A stretch of DNA of 64,000 nt, taken from positions 1-64,000 of the IMG/VR virus record IMGVR_UViG_3300028388_001983; one strand, given 5' to 3'. Shown in pieces: positions 34,801 to 43,034 of the stretch (position 1 is its first letter; each line of letters begins with the position of its first letter). The stretch is from a virus. The position numbers and the translations under genes are program-made. The notes below the pieces were generated by a model that did no database searches, was not told where the DNA came from, and was given only the letters and a program-made list of their open reading frames with translations.

Positions 34801-35686
34801 TACTAGTACCAGTATCTAAAATATCAATAGAATCATCTATTTTATATTCACCGACAATTCTAATCTCTGGATTAATATATGGGTCTTTATAATGAACAGC
34901 TATTAGTCTAACCCTAGTAAAAAAGTCTGAGTCTGGATTAGTTAAAGTTACTAATACACTTTTATTAACATTTGTCTCAGCATCTACACCTTTAATATTT
35001 AGATAAGAGTCATCTACTTGACCATCAGCTAATAATGTAGGTATACTAAGAGCACCAAAAGTAGTTTCAGCACCATTGATGGAATATAATACATATGTAT
35101 ATTGTATAATTCCACCAGTCAAGTTACCACCTTGTATAGGATTATTATCTGTATCAATATCTATAGCAGATTGTTCGAAGGTAGGAAATATGTTTAGATA
35201 GCTAGGATCAGAACCAGATAGATTAGTATCCAAAAGGTTACAAAATCTTAAAGGATTAGTACCATCAGTAAAGTATACTTTTTGAATATTTGTAGATTCA
35301 TATCTTCCTACAGCATCTACTATAGTATCGGCAGGAATCTCTAAATCCCCTTGATATTTTAATTCACTAGCTCCAAGTGTACCAGTAACACCTGTTGGAT
35401 CAAAATAATATATATTATCATTAGATACATTTACTCTATCTCCCCTAGCAAATAAAACTATTTTATCTCTTATATAAGTATGACCAGCATAAGAATAATA
35501 TTGAGGAAGTGCCCACTTTAAACTTGTACCTTTAATACTTTTTAAAGCTCCTGAAGTGGAACCATCTTCAGTAAGTATTCTATAATTATCTGCATGAAGA
35601 TATTTAGTATTTTCAAATTTATTCAAAGAGGTATCCTTATCCATACCTCCTATAAAAGTATTGATATGCTTAGGAAAATTGTTCAT
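31835..35686 (-). CDS. Muzzle / tail stabilisation-like protein, 1283 aa
   Basis: Opens MNNFPKHINTFIGGMDKDT, then YLHADNYRILTEDGSTSGALK: the start typical of the crAss-like protein once called stabilisation protein and now assigned to the tail muzzle in solved crAss-like structures. The rest is beta-rich, with many Asp, Thr and Tyr residues and no signal peptide. Size is in the expected range. Directly downstream (2 nt) of the tail fibre gene. Likely forms the distal part of the short tail that controls DNA release. Confidence 0.75.
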   Translation of the reverse strand: MNNFPKHINTFIGGMDKDTSLNKFENTKYLHADNYRILTEDGSTSGALKSIKGTSLKWALPQYYSYAGHTYIRDKIVLFARGDRVNVSNDNIYYFDPTGVTGTLGASELKYQGDLEIPADTIVDAVGRYESTNIQKVYFTDGTNPLRFCNLLDTNLSGSDPSYLNIFPTFEQSAIDIDTDNNPIQGGNLTGGIIQYTYVLYSINGAETTFGALSIPTLLADGQVDDSYLNIKGVDAETNVNKSVLVTLTNPDSDFFTRVRLIAVHYKDPYINPEIRIVGEYKIDDSIDILDTGTSIGSYTAEEFNSLKNLFTCQHLETKNNYLFAANITEDYIDLPTSVYDTRAYRFSSATNEAIIEDSEGNETEISSTEINANPTNWGIDADHDCICPYNDGFDALTTIDSNLKRQYNSGTPSTLGGEGPNIKYEFVQFTMDLSSKHNTYTQSYGNSPTVDSGSGTPSTYLHDGAGTYGFQYNPYFSDNLTFQRDEIYRFAIVFFDDKGRQTFPKWIADIRMPNYSDIDFYDSTTTMEATAFNVRFTVNITQDLIDADIVGFKIVRADRDVLNSTVLDAGYMGSLKPHDNSLTGYIFPADICMYNNGHESMTGTASVDTSNLSDSYKEYITPELNYNLSNFLNIGEYFHATHRFEYDGALAHRPGATSSPANYSADSIIIKKYITETTFDDPAGSPSNPYQQKFDIDDSRIFSDQSYQGINDSTAFNIPLGTSTVWNYSHGARSIDGTTVGDQARGTCLVVKGTSADGTLGTNDVFAANYTGTPDGALYVLRRRDITPYGGNTYSDRVNTQYIECSEYKDVSSLVAGNTSQETAYGDTIIGIFEHIRTFIPTPEHGCTNLEVLYLPVETKINLGLDHGERFYELLQGDWSNENLLGIKETVGVHEWDATTGDFYTQTKPLYDYNLVYSRPQNIKTYIPEPLDFSDTAINQSDIKVIASERKINGELNDSWATFKFNNELEVDGAYGEITDLINYQGRLLSFQERALAVLSVEDREVVTATDGQLLALGSGGILTRKDYISTKNGTNYKQSIIHTPETLLWYDDNNDAIYTIQSLNEPSLDKVKGMASYFRDKSISDVRTGYDREFNEILINLKTGASTNEVLVYNTLTQSFVSFYDMPWADYIHNDDYIYGIYDGGTNYVTQLHNQDTFTLYGSDFDAELHIVVNPKEEGIHRFDSLKWMTRALNYSDVENFSITFDSLQAYNSYQTTPVYEDSTYFKKRFRTWKHNTLRDNTTNKPRLRDSYLVVKFIFDSGNNRSLLVNDIITHYIPNKH

Positions 35687-35688
35687 AA

Positions 35689-38445
35689 TTAACTACCTGG
35701 TATTGGATCAGTATTTTCAAATGTAAACATTCTTATTGCCATTTCAGGAACATCATCATGTCTAGCCCAAGAATCTTTATAATAACTATAAAAAACTGCC
35801 CACTTGTTTACATCTTCTCTTATTAAACAGTGATAATTAGGTGTTCCAGAGTTTATATTTTCTCCTGTAAAAGTATCTGTTCCATCTATCTCATAAAGAG
35901 TTCCGACCTCACTCCAATTTCCTGGAGTTTCAAGTCCTGACACAGTTGATTTATAAAGTTTTATAACTGTATCATCTGCTGTAGCTCTGACCCCCATATA
36001 TATTGTACCACCAATAATATTAACTGAATAGGCTCTATTCATGCCGGAAATTAAGTCAGTAGATACTTGAGTCCATGAGTCTGCACCTAAAGAACTTCTT
36101 GAATAAAGTTCTATAGCTGTTGCACCTGAACCACTGGCTGAGTCTTGTATTACAATATAATATTTAGAATTAGCATAAAACATAACTCCAAGATTATGGC
36201 CTGTAAGATTTGTATCTGTTATAGTTCCTTGTTTTGTCCAACTTATACCATCAGAACTAGTAGCCCACATTGGTTCAGGACTATGAGTAGCTCCATCATC
36301 TTCAGCATCTCCAGTATAATACATTACATATTGAGTACCATCATAAAATATTGATCTAAACCAAGCATTAGCCGCATCATTTTCTCCAGAATATTCTCCA
36401 GATGCAGTAAGTACAGGTTCTCTACCATCGTTCCACTTTCTCCATTTACCATTATAAAATCCTTGATCTTTACGTTTGTAAGCTAAGAATACTTGATCTC
36501 TACGAGAGTAATCAGCATTATTTTTAGTAGTAAGGCCAGTAGCTGTAGTAGCATCATCTTGATCATTTACAGAACCATCTTCTGCAACAACCATTCCTTC
36601 TGTCTTATATTTTTGAGTATTACCAGCATAGTACATATAATAGTAATCATCAACTTCTATAATTTGAGGATTATATATTTGAGAACAGTCTTCAAATTCA
36701 GCATGTTGAGTACCTAAATAAATTACAGGAGAACCTGCTGATGTAGAAAATGTTGTTACAGAAGCTTGAAACTGTTCACCCTCTGCAAAAGTGCCTCCAT
36801 TATGAGTAATTTCAGCACCAGTTCCTGTGACTCTATACCATTCTCCAATTTGAAGATCACCTGAAGAATAAGTTACAGCAGTTGGATCAGTATTAGAAGT
36901 TACTGGAATTAAAGCTGCTTTCTCTTTACAATAAGATTGAGGAATAACATCTTCATAAGTATTATAACTACCATAGATAGGATATTCAAGTTCAGGTAAA
37001 CTTCTGCTTGCTATATAAGCATCTACCATTTCTTCAAAGAAGTGGGCTTCAGTAGGAACTTGTACAACATAATTAGTATCTGTAGTATTATTACCATACT
37101 GCTCAGCAGTTACGTGGAGTATATCATTACCTATCTGAACACTTGATCCATTTCCACCATTAACATTTCCACCACTAGGAGCACTTGGATCAAAACCATC
37201 AAATAATGTTCTTACAGTATTTCTATTAAATACTGCAACTCCTTCATCAACAAAATCATCTACACTTACAATACTAATTTTTAACTTAGTTGTATCATAA
37301 TTACTTCTTCTTACCCAGTATGGAACTGTTAGCCAATCTTGACCTTTAGAAGTAATCTTAATAACGTCAGGTAATACTTCATTATAAGTACTTCCAGTTT
37401 CTCCAAGGCTAACATCATGACCTTCAAGATATAAAAAACCAGAATTATTTTTATTTTCTATAATATCATTTATACTAACAGTTTCAGAACTTCCAGCCCA
37501 GTTCTCGCCATAATCTGAAGAGTACAATATAAATGGTACACTATCATCTTTATAATTTTTATCACCAGCTCTTCCAATAATAACAAACCTACCAGAACCT
37601 AAATCTTCAATTTGAGGCTCTGCTAAATATTGATCAGTGTCATCAGTATCTAAAACAGTCTTATAATCAGTATCCCATGTTTCTCCATCATCTGTAGATT
37701 TTGCTAAGAAAAATCGTACACCATCTAAAGGATTATATCCATAGTGAAATGGATATAATAAATTTCCTGAAGCATCTATAACACATTTATTTCCATAAGG
37801 TTGAGCAGCTCTATTAGTTTCTGTACCAGGAGTTTCAAAATCTACAGGAGTAGACCATGTAGTACCATTATCATCAGAGTACATAGTCTTACTTGTTAAC
37901 CATGTACTACCACCACTTAATCTAGCAAATATTAAAACTATTCTTCCTGTAGGAGTATAAAAAGCACCATAATTTCTTACATCATATCCATCTGGGTCTT
38001 CATAAATCATAGTAGCAGATGTCCAAGTTTCTCCATTATCTGAAGATTGTCTCATATATGCTCTACCCTGAAGACCAACATGATTAGTACCAAGCCTAAA
38101 TATCTCTACAAGCAATCCTGATGTAGGATGTTTTATTAGACGAGGCATTAATACGTTAGCATAGGCTGTTTCAGATGAAGGGTCCCATTTTGTTATCTGG
38201 TTATATACAGTACTTACTACTTCATCATTCGTATGGGTATGATCAAAATCAGTAACGTCAGACTGTGTATGTGTATGAGTAGATGGAGTAAAGGTAGATG
38301 GTTTATTTAATATATTAGACCAATCTACTTCTAAATTTTCATAAGTAATATTAACATCATCATCTAGTCCCGATTTACCAAGTGCTACTCTATAACCACT
38401 ACCATCAGTTACTAATGTTTGTCCAAATAATTCTTTTGCTGGCAT
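35689..38445 (-). CDS. Tail fibre/spike with two beta-propellers (sialidase-like and GH43-like)
   Basis: 918 aa. The N-terminal 75 residues end in His triads (STHTHTQSDVTDFDHTHTND), as in phage fibres that bind metal along the trimer axis. Residues about 100-330 have sialidase/BNR repeats: SSDNGETW, SDDNGTTW, STDDGETW, SSDYGENW. The C-terminal half has a five-blade-propeller pattern (YYYMYYAGN, FYDGTQYVMYYTGD, MWATSSDGISWTK) as in GH43/GH32-type glycosidases. Likely a receptor-binding fibre that recognises or trims a surface glycan. I cannot confirm catalytic residues in either propeller. Encoded between the ring and muzzle genes. Confidence 0.78.
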   Translation of the reverse strand: MPAKELFGQTLVTDGSGYRVALGKSGLDDDVNITYENLEVDWSNILNKPSTFTPSTHTHTQSDVTDFDHTHTNDEVVSTVYNQITKWDPSSETAYANVLMPRLIKHPTSGLLVEIFRLGTNHVGLQGRAYMRQSSDNGETWTSATMIYEDPDGYDVRNYGAFYTPTGRIVLIFARLSGGSTWLTSKTMYSDDNGTTWSTPVDFETPGTETNRAAQPYGNKCVIDASGNLLYPFHYGYNPLDGVRFFLAKSTDDGETWDTDYKTVLDTDDTDQYLAEPQIEDLGSGRFVIIGRAGDKNYKDDSVPFILYSSDYGENWAGSSETVSINDIIENKNNSGFLYLEGHDVSLGETGSTYNEVLPDVIKITSKGQDWLTVPYWVRRSNYDTTKLKISIVSVDDFVDEGVAVFNRNTVRTLFDGFDPSAPSGGNVNGGNGSSVQIGNDILHVTAEQYGNNTTDTNYVVQVPTEAHFFEEMVDAYIASRSLPELEYPIYGSYNTYEDVIPQSYCKEKAALIPVTSNTDPTAVTYSSGDLQIGEWYRVTGTGAEITHNGGTFAEGEQFQASVTTFSTSAGSPVIYLGTQHAEFEDCSQIYNPQIIEVDDYYYMYYAGNTQKYKTEGMVVAEDGSVNDQDDATTATGLTTKNNADYSRRDQVFLAYKRKDQGFYNGKWRKWNDGREPVLTASGEYSGENDAANAWFRSIFYDGTQYVMYYTGDAEDDGATHSPEPMWATSSDGISWTKQGTITDTNLTGHNLGVMFYANSKYYIVIQDSASGSGATAIELYSRSSLGADSWTQVSTDLISGMNRAYSVNIIGGTIYMGVRATADDTVIKLYKSTVSGLETPGNWSEVGTLYEIDGTDTFTGENINSGTPNYHCLIREDVNKWAVFYSYYKDSWARHDDVPEMAIRMFTFENTDPIPGS

Positions 38446-38457
38446 TTTATTTAAATT

Positions 38458-39279
38458 TTAATAGTATTCATTATTATTTGCATCTACATAGATATCTCCA
38501 TTAGCATCTACGAAATAATCAAAGTCAGTATCACTACTAGTAGTAGTAGTAGTACTTGTAGATGTATTTGCATATTTTTCTCTACTCCCAAGATTTCTAA
38601 AATTATTATCGTGCATATTACCATGTTGTAATAATGACATCGCACGATTCTTCATACGCTCTAACTGATCTAATGTAGGCATTTTTAATCTTGTGTGAGC
38701 AGAAGCTCCTGCAAATAAAGCCTGTTGTTGAATTTCTTGATATTTATCTTTAGATAATATATCTTTTAAGTAGAGTTTAAAAGCTAATCTTTCCGCACAA
38801 TAGTGTGTTACAGACCTAATAACTTTAGCATCATCTGGAACTTTAGGTTCTCCATTATCATCTACAGGAAATGCTTTATAAGCCATTAAAAGAGTTGTAT
38901 CTTCTATTCCGCAGTATATATAATCTTCTTTAATTTCATAAACATATTTTTCAGTATCTACATCATCAGAATTTCTAAAGTCAGTATCTGTAACAAACCT
39001 ACTAAATAAGTCTGGATTATCAGTAAAAGGTATAGAAGTATCTTCTTCTATGATTGCACCTTCTTGAATACTATAAAAATCTGGTGGAAGTATTCCTCTA
39101 AAGTCTTCAATATCTATAGTTGCATACTTTTCTTCAAAAGTTGCTGGTTCAAAAGCATATCCTATAGTATCACCTATATACTCTCTAATATCAGCCCTAT
39201 CAATTTCATCGAATCCAAACTCTTTGCGAATATTTTCGATGATATAATCTACATTAACATATTGTCTATTTACACTCAT
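38458..39279 (-). CDS. Ring (head-tail connector) protein candidate, 273 aa
   Basis: Begins MSVNRQYVNVDYIIENIRKEFGFDEID and continues with an acidic, mixed alpha/beta sequence, then LERMKNRAMSLLQHGN. The end is a serine/threonine low-complexity run followed by FDYFVDANGDIYVDANNNEYY. Its place between two similar-sized connector candidates and the tail fibre matches the ring proteins below the portal in crAss-like virions. Start overlaps the end of the previous gene by 1 nt (ATG A at 39279). Confidence 0.6.
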   Translation of the reverse strand: MSVNRQYVNVDYIIENIRKEFGFDEIDRADIREYIGDTIGYAFEPATFEEKYATIDIEDFRGILPPDFYSIQEGAIIEEDTSIPFTDNPDLFSRFVTDTDFRNSDDVDTEKYVYEIKEDYIYCGIEDTTLLMAYKAFPVDDNGEPKVPDDAKVIRSVTHYCAERLAFKLYLKDILSKDKYQEIQQQALFAGASAHTRLKMPTLDQLERMKNRAMSLLQHGNMHDNNFRNLGSREKYANTSTSTTTTTSSDTDFDYFVDANGDIYVDANNNEYY

Positions 39280-39803
39280 TATTCGTAATAAGTTATAGGT
39301 TTAATCTTATTAATCTCTGCTAACTTTCTATCCCAATATCTAACAATATCTAATTTATAATAACTCTGATATTTGACATTACAAGTTGTTTTATCCCAAA
39401 ACCAAAGTAATCTTCGTTTATTAGTGTGTTCATTTAAATGATAGATAAGTTTTTTATTTTTAATATTTTTATATTCTGATGGATCAACATCTGGATATTG
39501 TTTCTTCCACAGTGCTAAAGTTTTTTTCCAATCAGGCATCAGATGACTCTTATCTACTTCACCATCCTCATTAAGTTTTATTTTATAAGGTTTGCTTTTT
39601 ACAACTATTCCTCCTAATCTACCAGGAATAATTAATTCTACAGCCTCCTCTATTAATAAAAACATTGCCTCATCAAAGAACTCTGTTATAATTTTAGAAT
39701 ATGTAAATCTGTCTACAGGTTTATTTGCATATACTTTATAGAAATCAAATAAATCCTGTGTTTTATAATCTGCATTGTTTTTGCCAACACCTCGTTTAAA
39801 CAT
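39279..39803 (-). CDS. Ring (head-tail connector) protein candidate, 174 aa
   Basis: Starts MFKRGVGKNNADYKTQDLF; contains FFDEAMFLLIEEAVELIIPGRLGG and a basic centre KNKKLIYHLNEHTNKRR. This pattern (a helix with EEAVEL followed by IPGRLG) is a recurrent small structural protein of crAss-like and related phages. Overlaps the next gene start by 1 nt and lies 2 nt after the preceding one, so the three connector genes form a tight unit. Confidence 0.6.
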   Translation of the reverse strand: MFKRGVGKNNADYKTQDLFDFYKVYANKPVDRFTYSKIITEFFDEAMFLLIEEAVELIIPGRLGGIVVKSKPYKIKLNEDGEVDKSHLMPDWKKTLALWKKQYPDVDPSEYKNIKNKKLIYHLNEHTNKRRLLWFWDKTTCNVKYQSYYKLDIVRYWDRKLAEINKIKPITYYE

Positions 39804-39805
39804 AA

Positions 39806-40477
39806 TTATACAGTTTTATCATCAACACTATTTGCGATCTTATCTTCAGCTTGTTCTAAAATTGCTCTAAAATTACTTTTAATTAATATCTCTTTCATCA
39901 AGTCTCTCATTGATAAATCTATTGGGTAATCAGTACTAGAGTCAAAAGTAGTATCTGATAAATACTCTGCTACTTCTTTTGGGTTTTGAAATACTCCTTC
40001 TACATAAACAGTAGTACCAGTTAAATCACTTTCTGTAATATTAATTCCATACAGATAACCACCATGTATAAAAAAATATGGTTCAGTAGAATTAAATTTT
40101 AAATTTCCACTTTCTAAAGCACCTTTTTTAGTAGCAACATTATATGTTTTTGTACTAAATTCAGTATCACTAATTCTAGTAAAAGTAGCTCCATAACCTC
40201 TTCTATTGATAGTTAAAGGAATTGTAGTAGAGCTTTTTACACCACTTTTATTTCCTAGAGTAGCATTAGCTACTGTAACATTTCCAAGACTTTGTATAAA
40301 TGATTCATCAATACCAAAAGGATTTTTATCAAATCTATTCTTCAATAAAGTAGCTCTAATACTATGAATCCAGTTTTTAACTTGTCTTACAGATAAACTG
40401 TCAGTGTCTTTATAGTTAGCTCTATAAAGTTCTATAAAGTCATAAGCTAATTTATTTAATGTTATTCTATCTGCCAT
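39806..40477 (-). CDS. Ring (head-tail connector) protein candidate, 223 aa
   Basis: Begins MADRITLNKLAYDFIELYRAN and contains SLSVRQVKNWIHSIRATLLKN, a helical start typical of connector proteins of crAss-like phages, followed by beta-rich sequence with Thr/Ser. No enzyme motif. Directly follows the lysis cassette (1 nt gap) and precedes the next ring candidate by 2 nt. Role inferred from position and pattern. Confidence 0.6.
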   Translation of the reverse strand: MADRITLNKLAYDFIELYRANYKDTDSLSVRQVKNWIHSIRATLLKNRFDKNPFGIDESFIQSLGNVTVANATLGNKSGVKSSTTIPLTINRRGYGATFTRISDTEFSTKTYNVATKKGALESGNLKFNSTEPYFFIHGGYLYGINITESDLTGTTVYVEGVFQNPKEVAEYLSDTTFDSSTDYPIDLSMRDLMKEILIKSNFRAILEQAEDKIANSVDDKTV

Positions 40478-41152
40478 TTAAATTAGTATTAGAATCGCTA
40501 TAACTACAGCCTGAGTTACTCCTAGAGCTATAGCAATATTTTTTATAAGTTGTTCTCTTTCTAAAGTGTCTTTTAATTGATTATATAAATCAATAACATT
40601 ACCAGATAATTTTTTTAATCTATCTGTTTCTGCTTCTAGATTAGAATTAATTTTTTTAAGTTTTTTTATTTGATCATTGGCTAGTGTGATTTCTTGCTCA
40701 TAATAAATATGTAATTCTTCATAAGTATCGAGAGAAAGTCTTTGATTTGCTGCTTTAATAACTTCTCTATGTAAAGCTTTAACTTGATCTTCAGAAAATT
40801 CATAACTAGCTTCTACAGAATCATCTGGAAATTCTAACTGTAAATATTTATAACTAGAATCAGCAGACATATTATCTACTTCTACTAATTCATCCAATAA
40901 ATTATTTTCTAAAGCTGCTAACTCTTCTTCTATTTTTTGTATCTCTTCTCTAAGACTATCCATTTTAATACTATCAATCTGAATAGTCTCCTTTAATTGC
41001 TCATTCTCTTTTTTAGAACTGTTGTATTCATTTAATAGGTTTTCTAATCTAATATCAAATTGTTGAATTTTATCCCTATGATATTTAAAAAACGTTCCTA
41101 AAGCTAACAACCCAACAACAATTGCCACTATAACACCTAAATTAACTTTCAT
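40478..41152 (-). CDS. Membrane-anchored coiled-coil protein, spanin-like
   Basis: 224 aa. Residues 4-22 form an N-terminal membrane segment (NLGVIVAIVVGLLALGTFF); a long coiled coil of Glu/Lys/Leu follows (ENLLNEYNSSKKENEQL through EEELAALENNLL), with a second coil near the end (LKKINSNLEAETDRLKKL). A second hydrophobic segment closes the protein (IAIALGVTQAVVIAILILI). It is adjacent to endolysin and holin genes, with an 11-nt overlap with the endolysin (8 nt counted from its stop), so an inner-membrane spanin or lysis-accessory role is likely. The C-terminal membrane segment is unusual for a classical Rz protein. Confidence 0.5.
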   Translation of the reverse strand: MKVNLGVIVAIVVGLLALGTFFKYHRDKIQQFDIRLENLLNEYNSSKKENEQLKETIQIDSIKMDSLREEIQKIEEELAALENNLLDELVEVDNMSADSSYKYLQLEFPDDSVEASYEFSEDQVKALHREVIKAANQRLSLDTYEELHIYYEQEITLANDQIKKLKKINSNLEAETDRLKKLSGNVIDLYNQLKDTLEREQLIKNIAIALGVTQAVVIAILILI

Positions 41153-41579
41153 ATCCTATAAATTTTGGTTCTCTATATCCTAACACTCTGTCTTCTGGAT
41201 ATGCAGATATTTGAACCTTATTAGATTGATTGCCTCCTAAACAATAAATATATCCATTTCTCTTTGCAATAAATATTCCTACATGACCTTTCCAACTATT
41301 AGGGTCTTCTCTCCAGAATATAACTATATGTCCAGGTTTAGGATCAGATATTTTATTTTCTAATCCTAACCAACTACGAGCATCTAGTTTATTAGTATAC
41401 TCAAAACCTTCGATCTTACAAACCCAATTTATAAAAGCACCGCACCAAGCTATTTCATCATCAGCCCACTCTTGATTAATTATATCAAAATATTTATTAA
41501 TCTCAGGCTCAGACTTATCTCCAGGTATTTCTTTAATACCATACTCTTTAAGTGCTCTATTTAGGATTAGTAGTCTCAT
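41142..41579 (-). CDS. NlpC/CHAP-like cell-wall peptidase (TIGR02594-type endolysin)
   Basis: I chose ATG at 41579 (MRLLILNRALKEYG) over upstream ATG 41600 and TTG 41618; 145 aa. Cys46 in DEIAWCGAFINWV is the likely nucleophile and His99 in WKGHVGIFI the base. The following YCLGGNQSNKVQISAYP and VLGYREP match the TIGR02594/CHAP-like family of peptidoglycan amidase/endopeptidases. It overlaps the holin gene by 23 nt, the usual tight holin-endolysin pairing. No signal peptide, so export would need the holin. Confidence 0.87.
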   Translation of the reverse strand: MRLLILNRALKEYGIKEIPGDKSEPEINKYFDIINQEWADDEIAWCGAFINWVCKIEGFEYTNKLDARSWLGLENKISDPKPGHIVIFWREDPNSWKGHVGIFIAKRNGYIYCLGGNQSNKVQISAYPEDRVLGYREPKFIGYES

Positions 41580-41814
41580 CTTTTGCTTTATTTTTACCAT
41601 TAACAATATTATCAGCAATTCCTAAACCTAACAATCCAAATACTGCTGGTAAAGTATACTTATATAAACTTATTGCAGTTTCTGGAATCTCAGCTTTCCT
41701 AAGTACCAATATAAGGAAAGCAACTATTAGAGCTAATCCAAATGGTACTCCTACTACCCTTTTACTAGATAGTTTACCAGTAGCACTAAATATGCTATTT
41801 AATACATTTTTCAT
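41557..41814 (-). CDS. Holin-like membrane protein, 85 aa
   Basis: Two hydrophobic segments, VGVPFGLALIVAFLILVL and LYKYTLPAVFGLLGLGIAD, separated by a short polar turn (RKAEIPETAI) and followed by a charged tail (NGKNKAKDETTNPK). Size and two-segment layout match small holins. The endolysin gene begins inside its 3' end. It probably forms membrane lesions to release the enzyme encoded next. Confidence 0.7.
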   Translation of the reverse strand: MKNVLNSIFSATGKLSSKRVVGVPFGLALIVAFLILVLRKAEIPETAISLYKYTLPAVFGLLGLGIADNIVNGKNKAKDETTNPK

Positions 41815-41824
41815 GATTAAAATT

Positions 41825-42118
41825 TTAATTATTATCTTTTATGTAACCATCAAGCTTATTTTCTATCCTATCTAAAGTTTCAAAAAGTCTATCATTATCA
41901 GCTTGATAATCACTTTTATCTAATTTGTTACTTTGTAAATCTTGAATTTCATCTGTATGTAAATCTATTATTTTCTCATGTACTTTAACTCTATCTTTAG
42001 TACTTGTTAATATGATTACACTGTTTAATGTAAATCCAAGTAACGTTACAATTACGGGAATAAAAACTATTACTATCCATTTTTTCATCTTTATTTCCCC
42101 ATTGTTTTCTTCAGCCAT
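41825..42118 (-). CDS. Small membrane-anchored coiled-coil protein, 97 aa
   Basis: A short acidic N-terminus (MAEENNGEIKMKK) is followed by one membrane segment (WIVIVFIPVIVTLLGFTLNSVIIL) and a coiled-coil tail with heptad-like spacing (KIIDLHTDEIQDLQSNKLDK, DNDRLFETLDRIENKL). Resembles phage XhlA-type hemolysin or antiholin proteins, which are commonly next to holins. Lies 10 nt upstream of the holin gene. Role in lysis timing is inferred. Confidence 0.55.
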   Translation of the reverse strand: MAEENNGEIKMKKWIVIVFIPVIVTLLGFTLNSVIILTSTKDRVKVHEKIIDLHTDEIQDLQSNKLDKSDYQADNDRLFETLDRIENKLDGYIKDNN

Positions 42119-42137
42119 TTATATCAATTTTTTACTA

Positions 42138-42602
42138 TTAGAAATTATTTCCGTATCTTAAAGTTATACTTACAGCAAATGTAAATGCAATTCCTTTTGG
42201 AAGGAGTTGACTTTTTCCACTCATCATTTTACCAAACACTTTATCTGTTATCTCAGTATTTCCAAAATAATAGATATTGTCTATATTAGGATTTATCAAA
42301 TTATAAGTTAAATTAAATAATGCAAATCTGGTACATATATATGCAGGAAGTTTCCATTTCCAATCACTTCGTTCAAAGTCTATTATAAATGGTTGACTTA
42401 CTAATAATCCTACAGAAGCAGCATTAAAAGCATGTCCCCACTCTTTAGAACCAGAATCCATTAATGCATCACCAGTAGCATCTAATACAACATGTCCTAT
42501 ATCAAATGCCAAAGATGTAACCGACTTTTTTGTTACCCAATGTTGACCAAAAGATAACATTGGGATTAATAATAATATTAGTATAAATATTTTTAATTTC
42601 AT
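42138..42602 (-). CDS. Exported hypothetical protein, 154 aa
   Basis: N-terminal signal peptide MKLKIFILILLLIPMLSFGQ with the SFGQ cleavage region common in Bacteroidota. The mature part contains SVTSLAFDIGHVVLDATGD, KEWGHAFNAASVGLLVSQ and an aromatic-rich end. No family recognised with certainty; it could be an outer-membrane or periplasmic lysis factor (outer spanin position) or a superinfection factor. First gene of the lysis cassette, 3 nt after the preceding structural gene in reading direction. Confidence 0.55.
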   Translation of the reverse strand: MKLKIFILILLLIPMLSFGQHWVTKKSVTSLAFDIGHVVLDATGDALMDSGSKEWGHAFNAASVGLLVSQPFIIDFERSDWKWKLPAYICTRFALFNLTYNLINPNIDNIYYFGNTEITDKVFGKMMSGKSQLLPKGIAFTFAVSITLRYGNNF

Positions 42603-42605
42603 ATA

Positions 42606-42884
42606 TTATTTATATAATACAGCAGTTCCAGAAGTACTTTCAATAGAAGTAATAGCATGACCTTCTGCTACTGTAACTAACGTTCCTACAGCTAATTCAG
42701 TTCCAACAAAACTTTGCATATCTGGATCACTAGAAGTTATAGCTGCTATGGTTAAGGCAGAATTTACTATAAAACCTCTATAGTGACCAGTTTTAGTAGC
42801 TCCACTTCCTAATAAAACACTTCCACTACCTCCAGTAAGTCTAGAAAGTATATTATATATCTCTTGTAATAAGTTACTATTCAT
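42606..42884 (-). CDS. Small structural-type protein, 92 aa
   Basis: Begins MNSNLLQEIYNILSRLTGG, then a glycine/serine/alanine-rich beta-type sequence (YRGFIVNSALTIAAITSS, FVGTELAVGTLVTVAEGH). The short helix followed by a beta domain resembles small head-fibre or decoration proteins in phages of Bacteroidota. It follows the terminator at 42976-43011, so it heads the segment containing the lysis genes; no consensus promoter is found in the 150-nt gap. Role uncertain. Confidence 0.5.
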   Translation of the reverse strand: MNSNLLQEIYNILSRLTGGSGSVLLGSGATKTGHYRGFIVNSALTIAAITSSDPDMQSFVGTELAVGTLVTVAEGHAITSIESTSGTAVLYK

Positions 42885-42975
42885 TTTCTTTTAATTTTAT
42901 TAAAAATACAAAATATAATTAACATTTCCAAACAGAATTTCTAACAACAAGTATTAGAAATAATATTAATTATAT

Positions 42976-43011
42976 AAAAAAAGGAAGGAAGATCGTGTCC
43001 CCCTTCCTTTT
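42976..43011 (-). terminator. Intrinsic terminator after the 400-aa head protein gene
   Basis: On the minus strand AAAAGGAAGG (43011-43002) pairs with CCTTCCTTTT (988-979 of 42.9 kb), followed by further T to 42976. The 10-bp stem and T-tract lie 24 nt after the stop at 43035. The remaining gap to 42884 is AT-rich with no promoter match I trust. Confidence 0.85.
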
Positions 43012-43034
43012 AAATTTTAAGGTTAAAATAATTT

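Noticed and set aside
38520-38570. Short tandem repeat (TAGTAG type) also seen near 58,505-58,530
   Set aside because: Both lie within genes and encode Ser/Thr runs; they are simple low-complexity linkers, not CRISPR or regulatory repeats.
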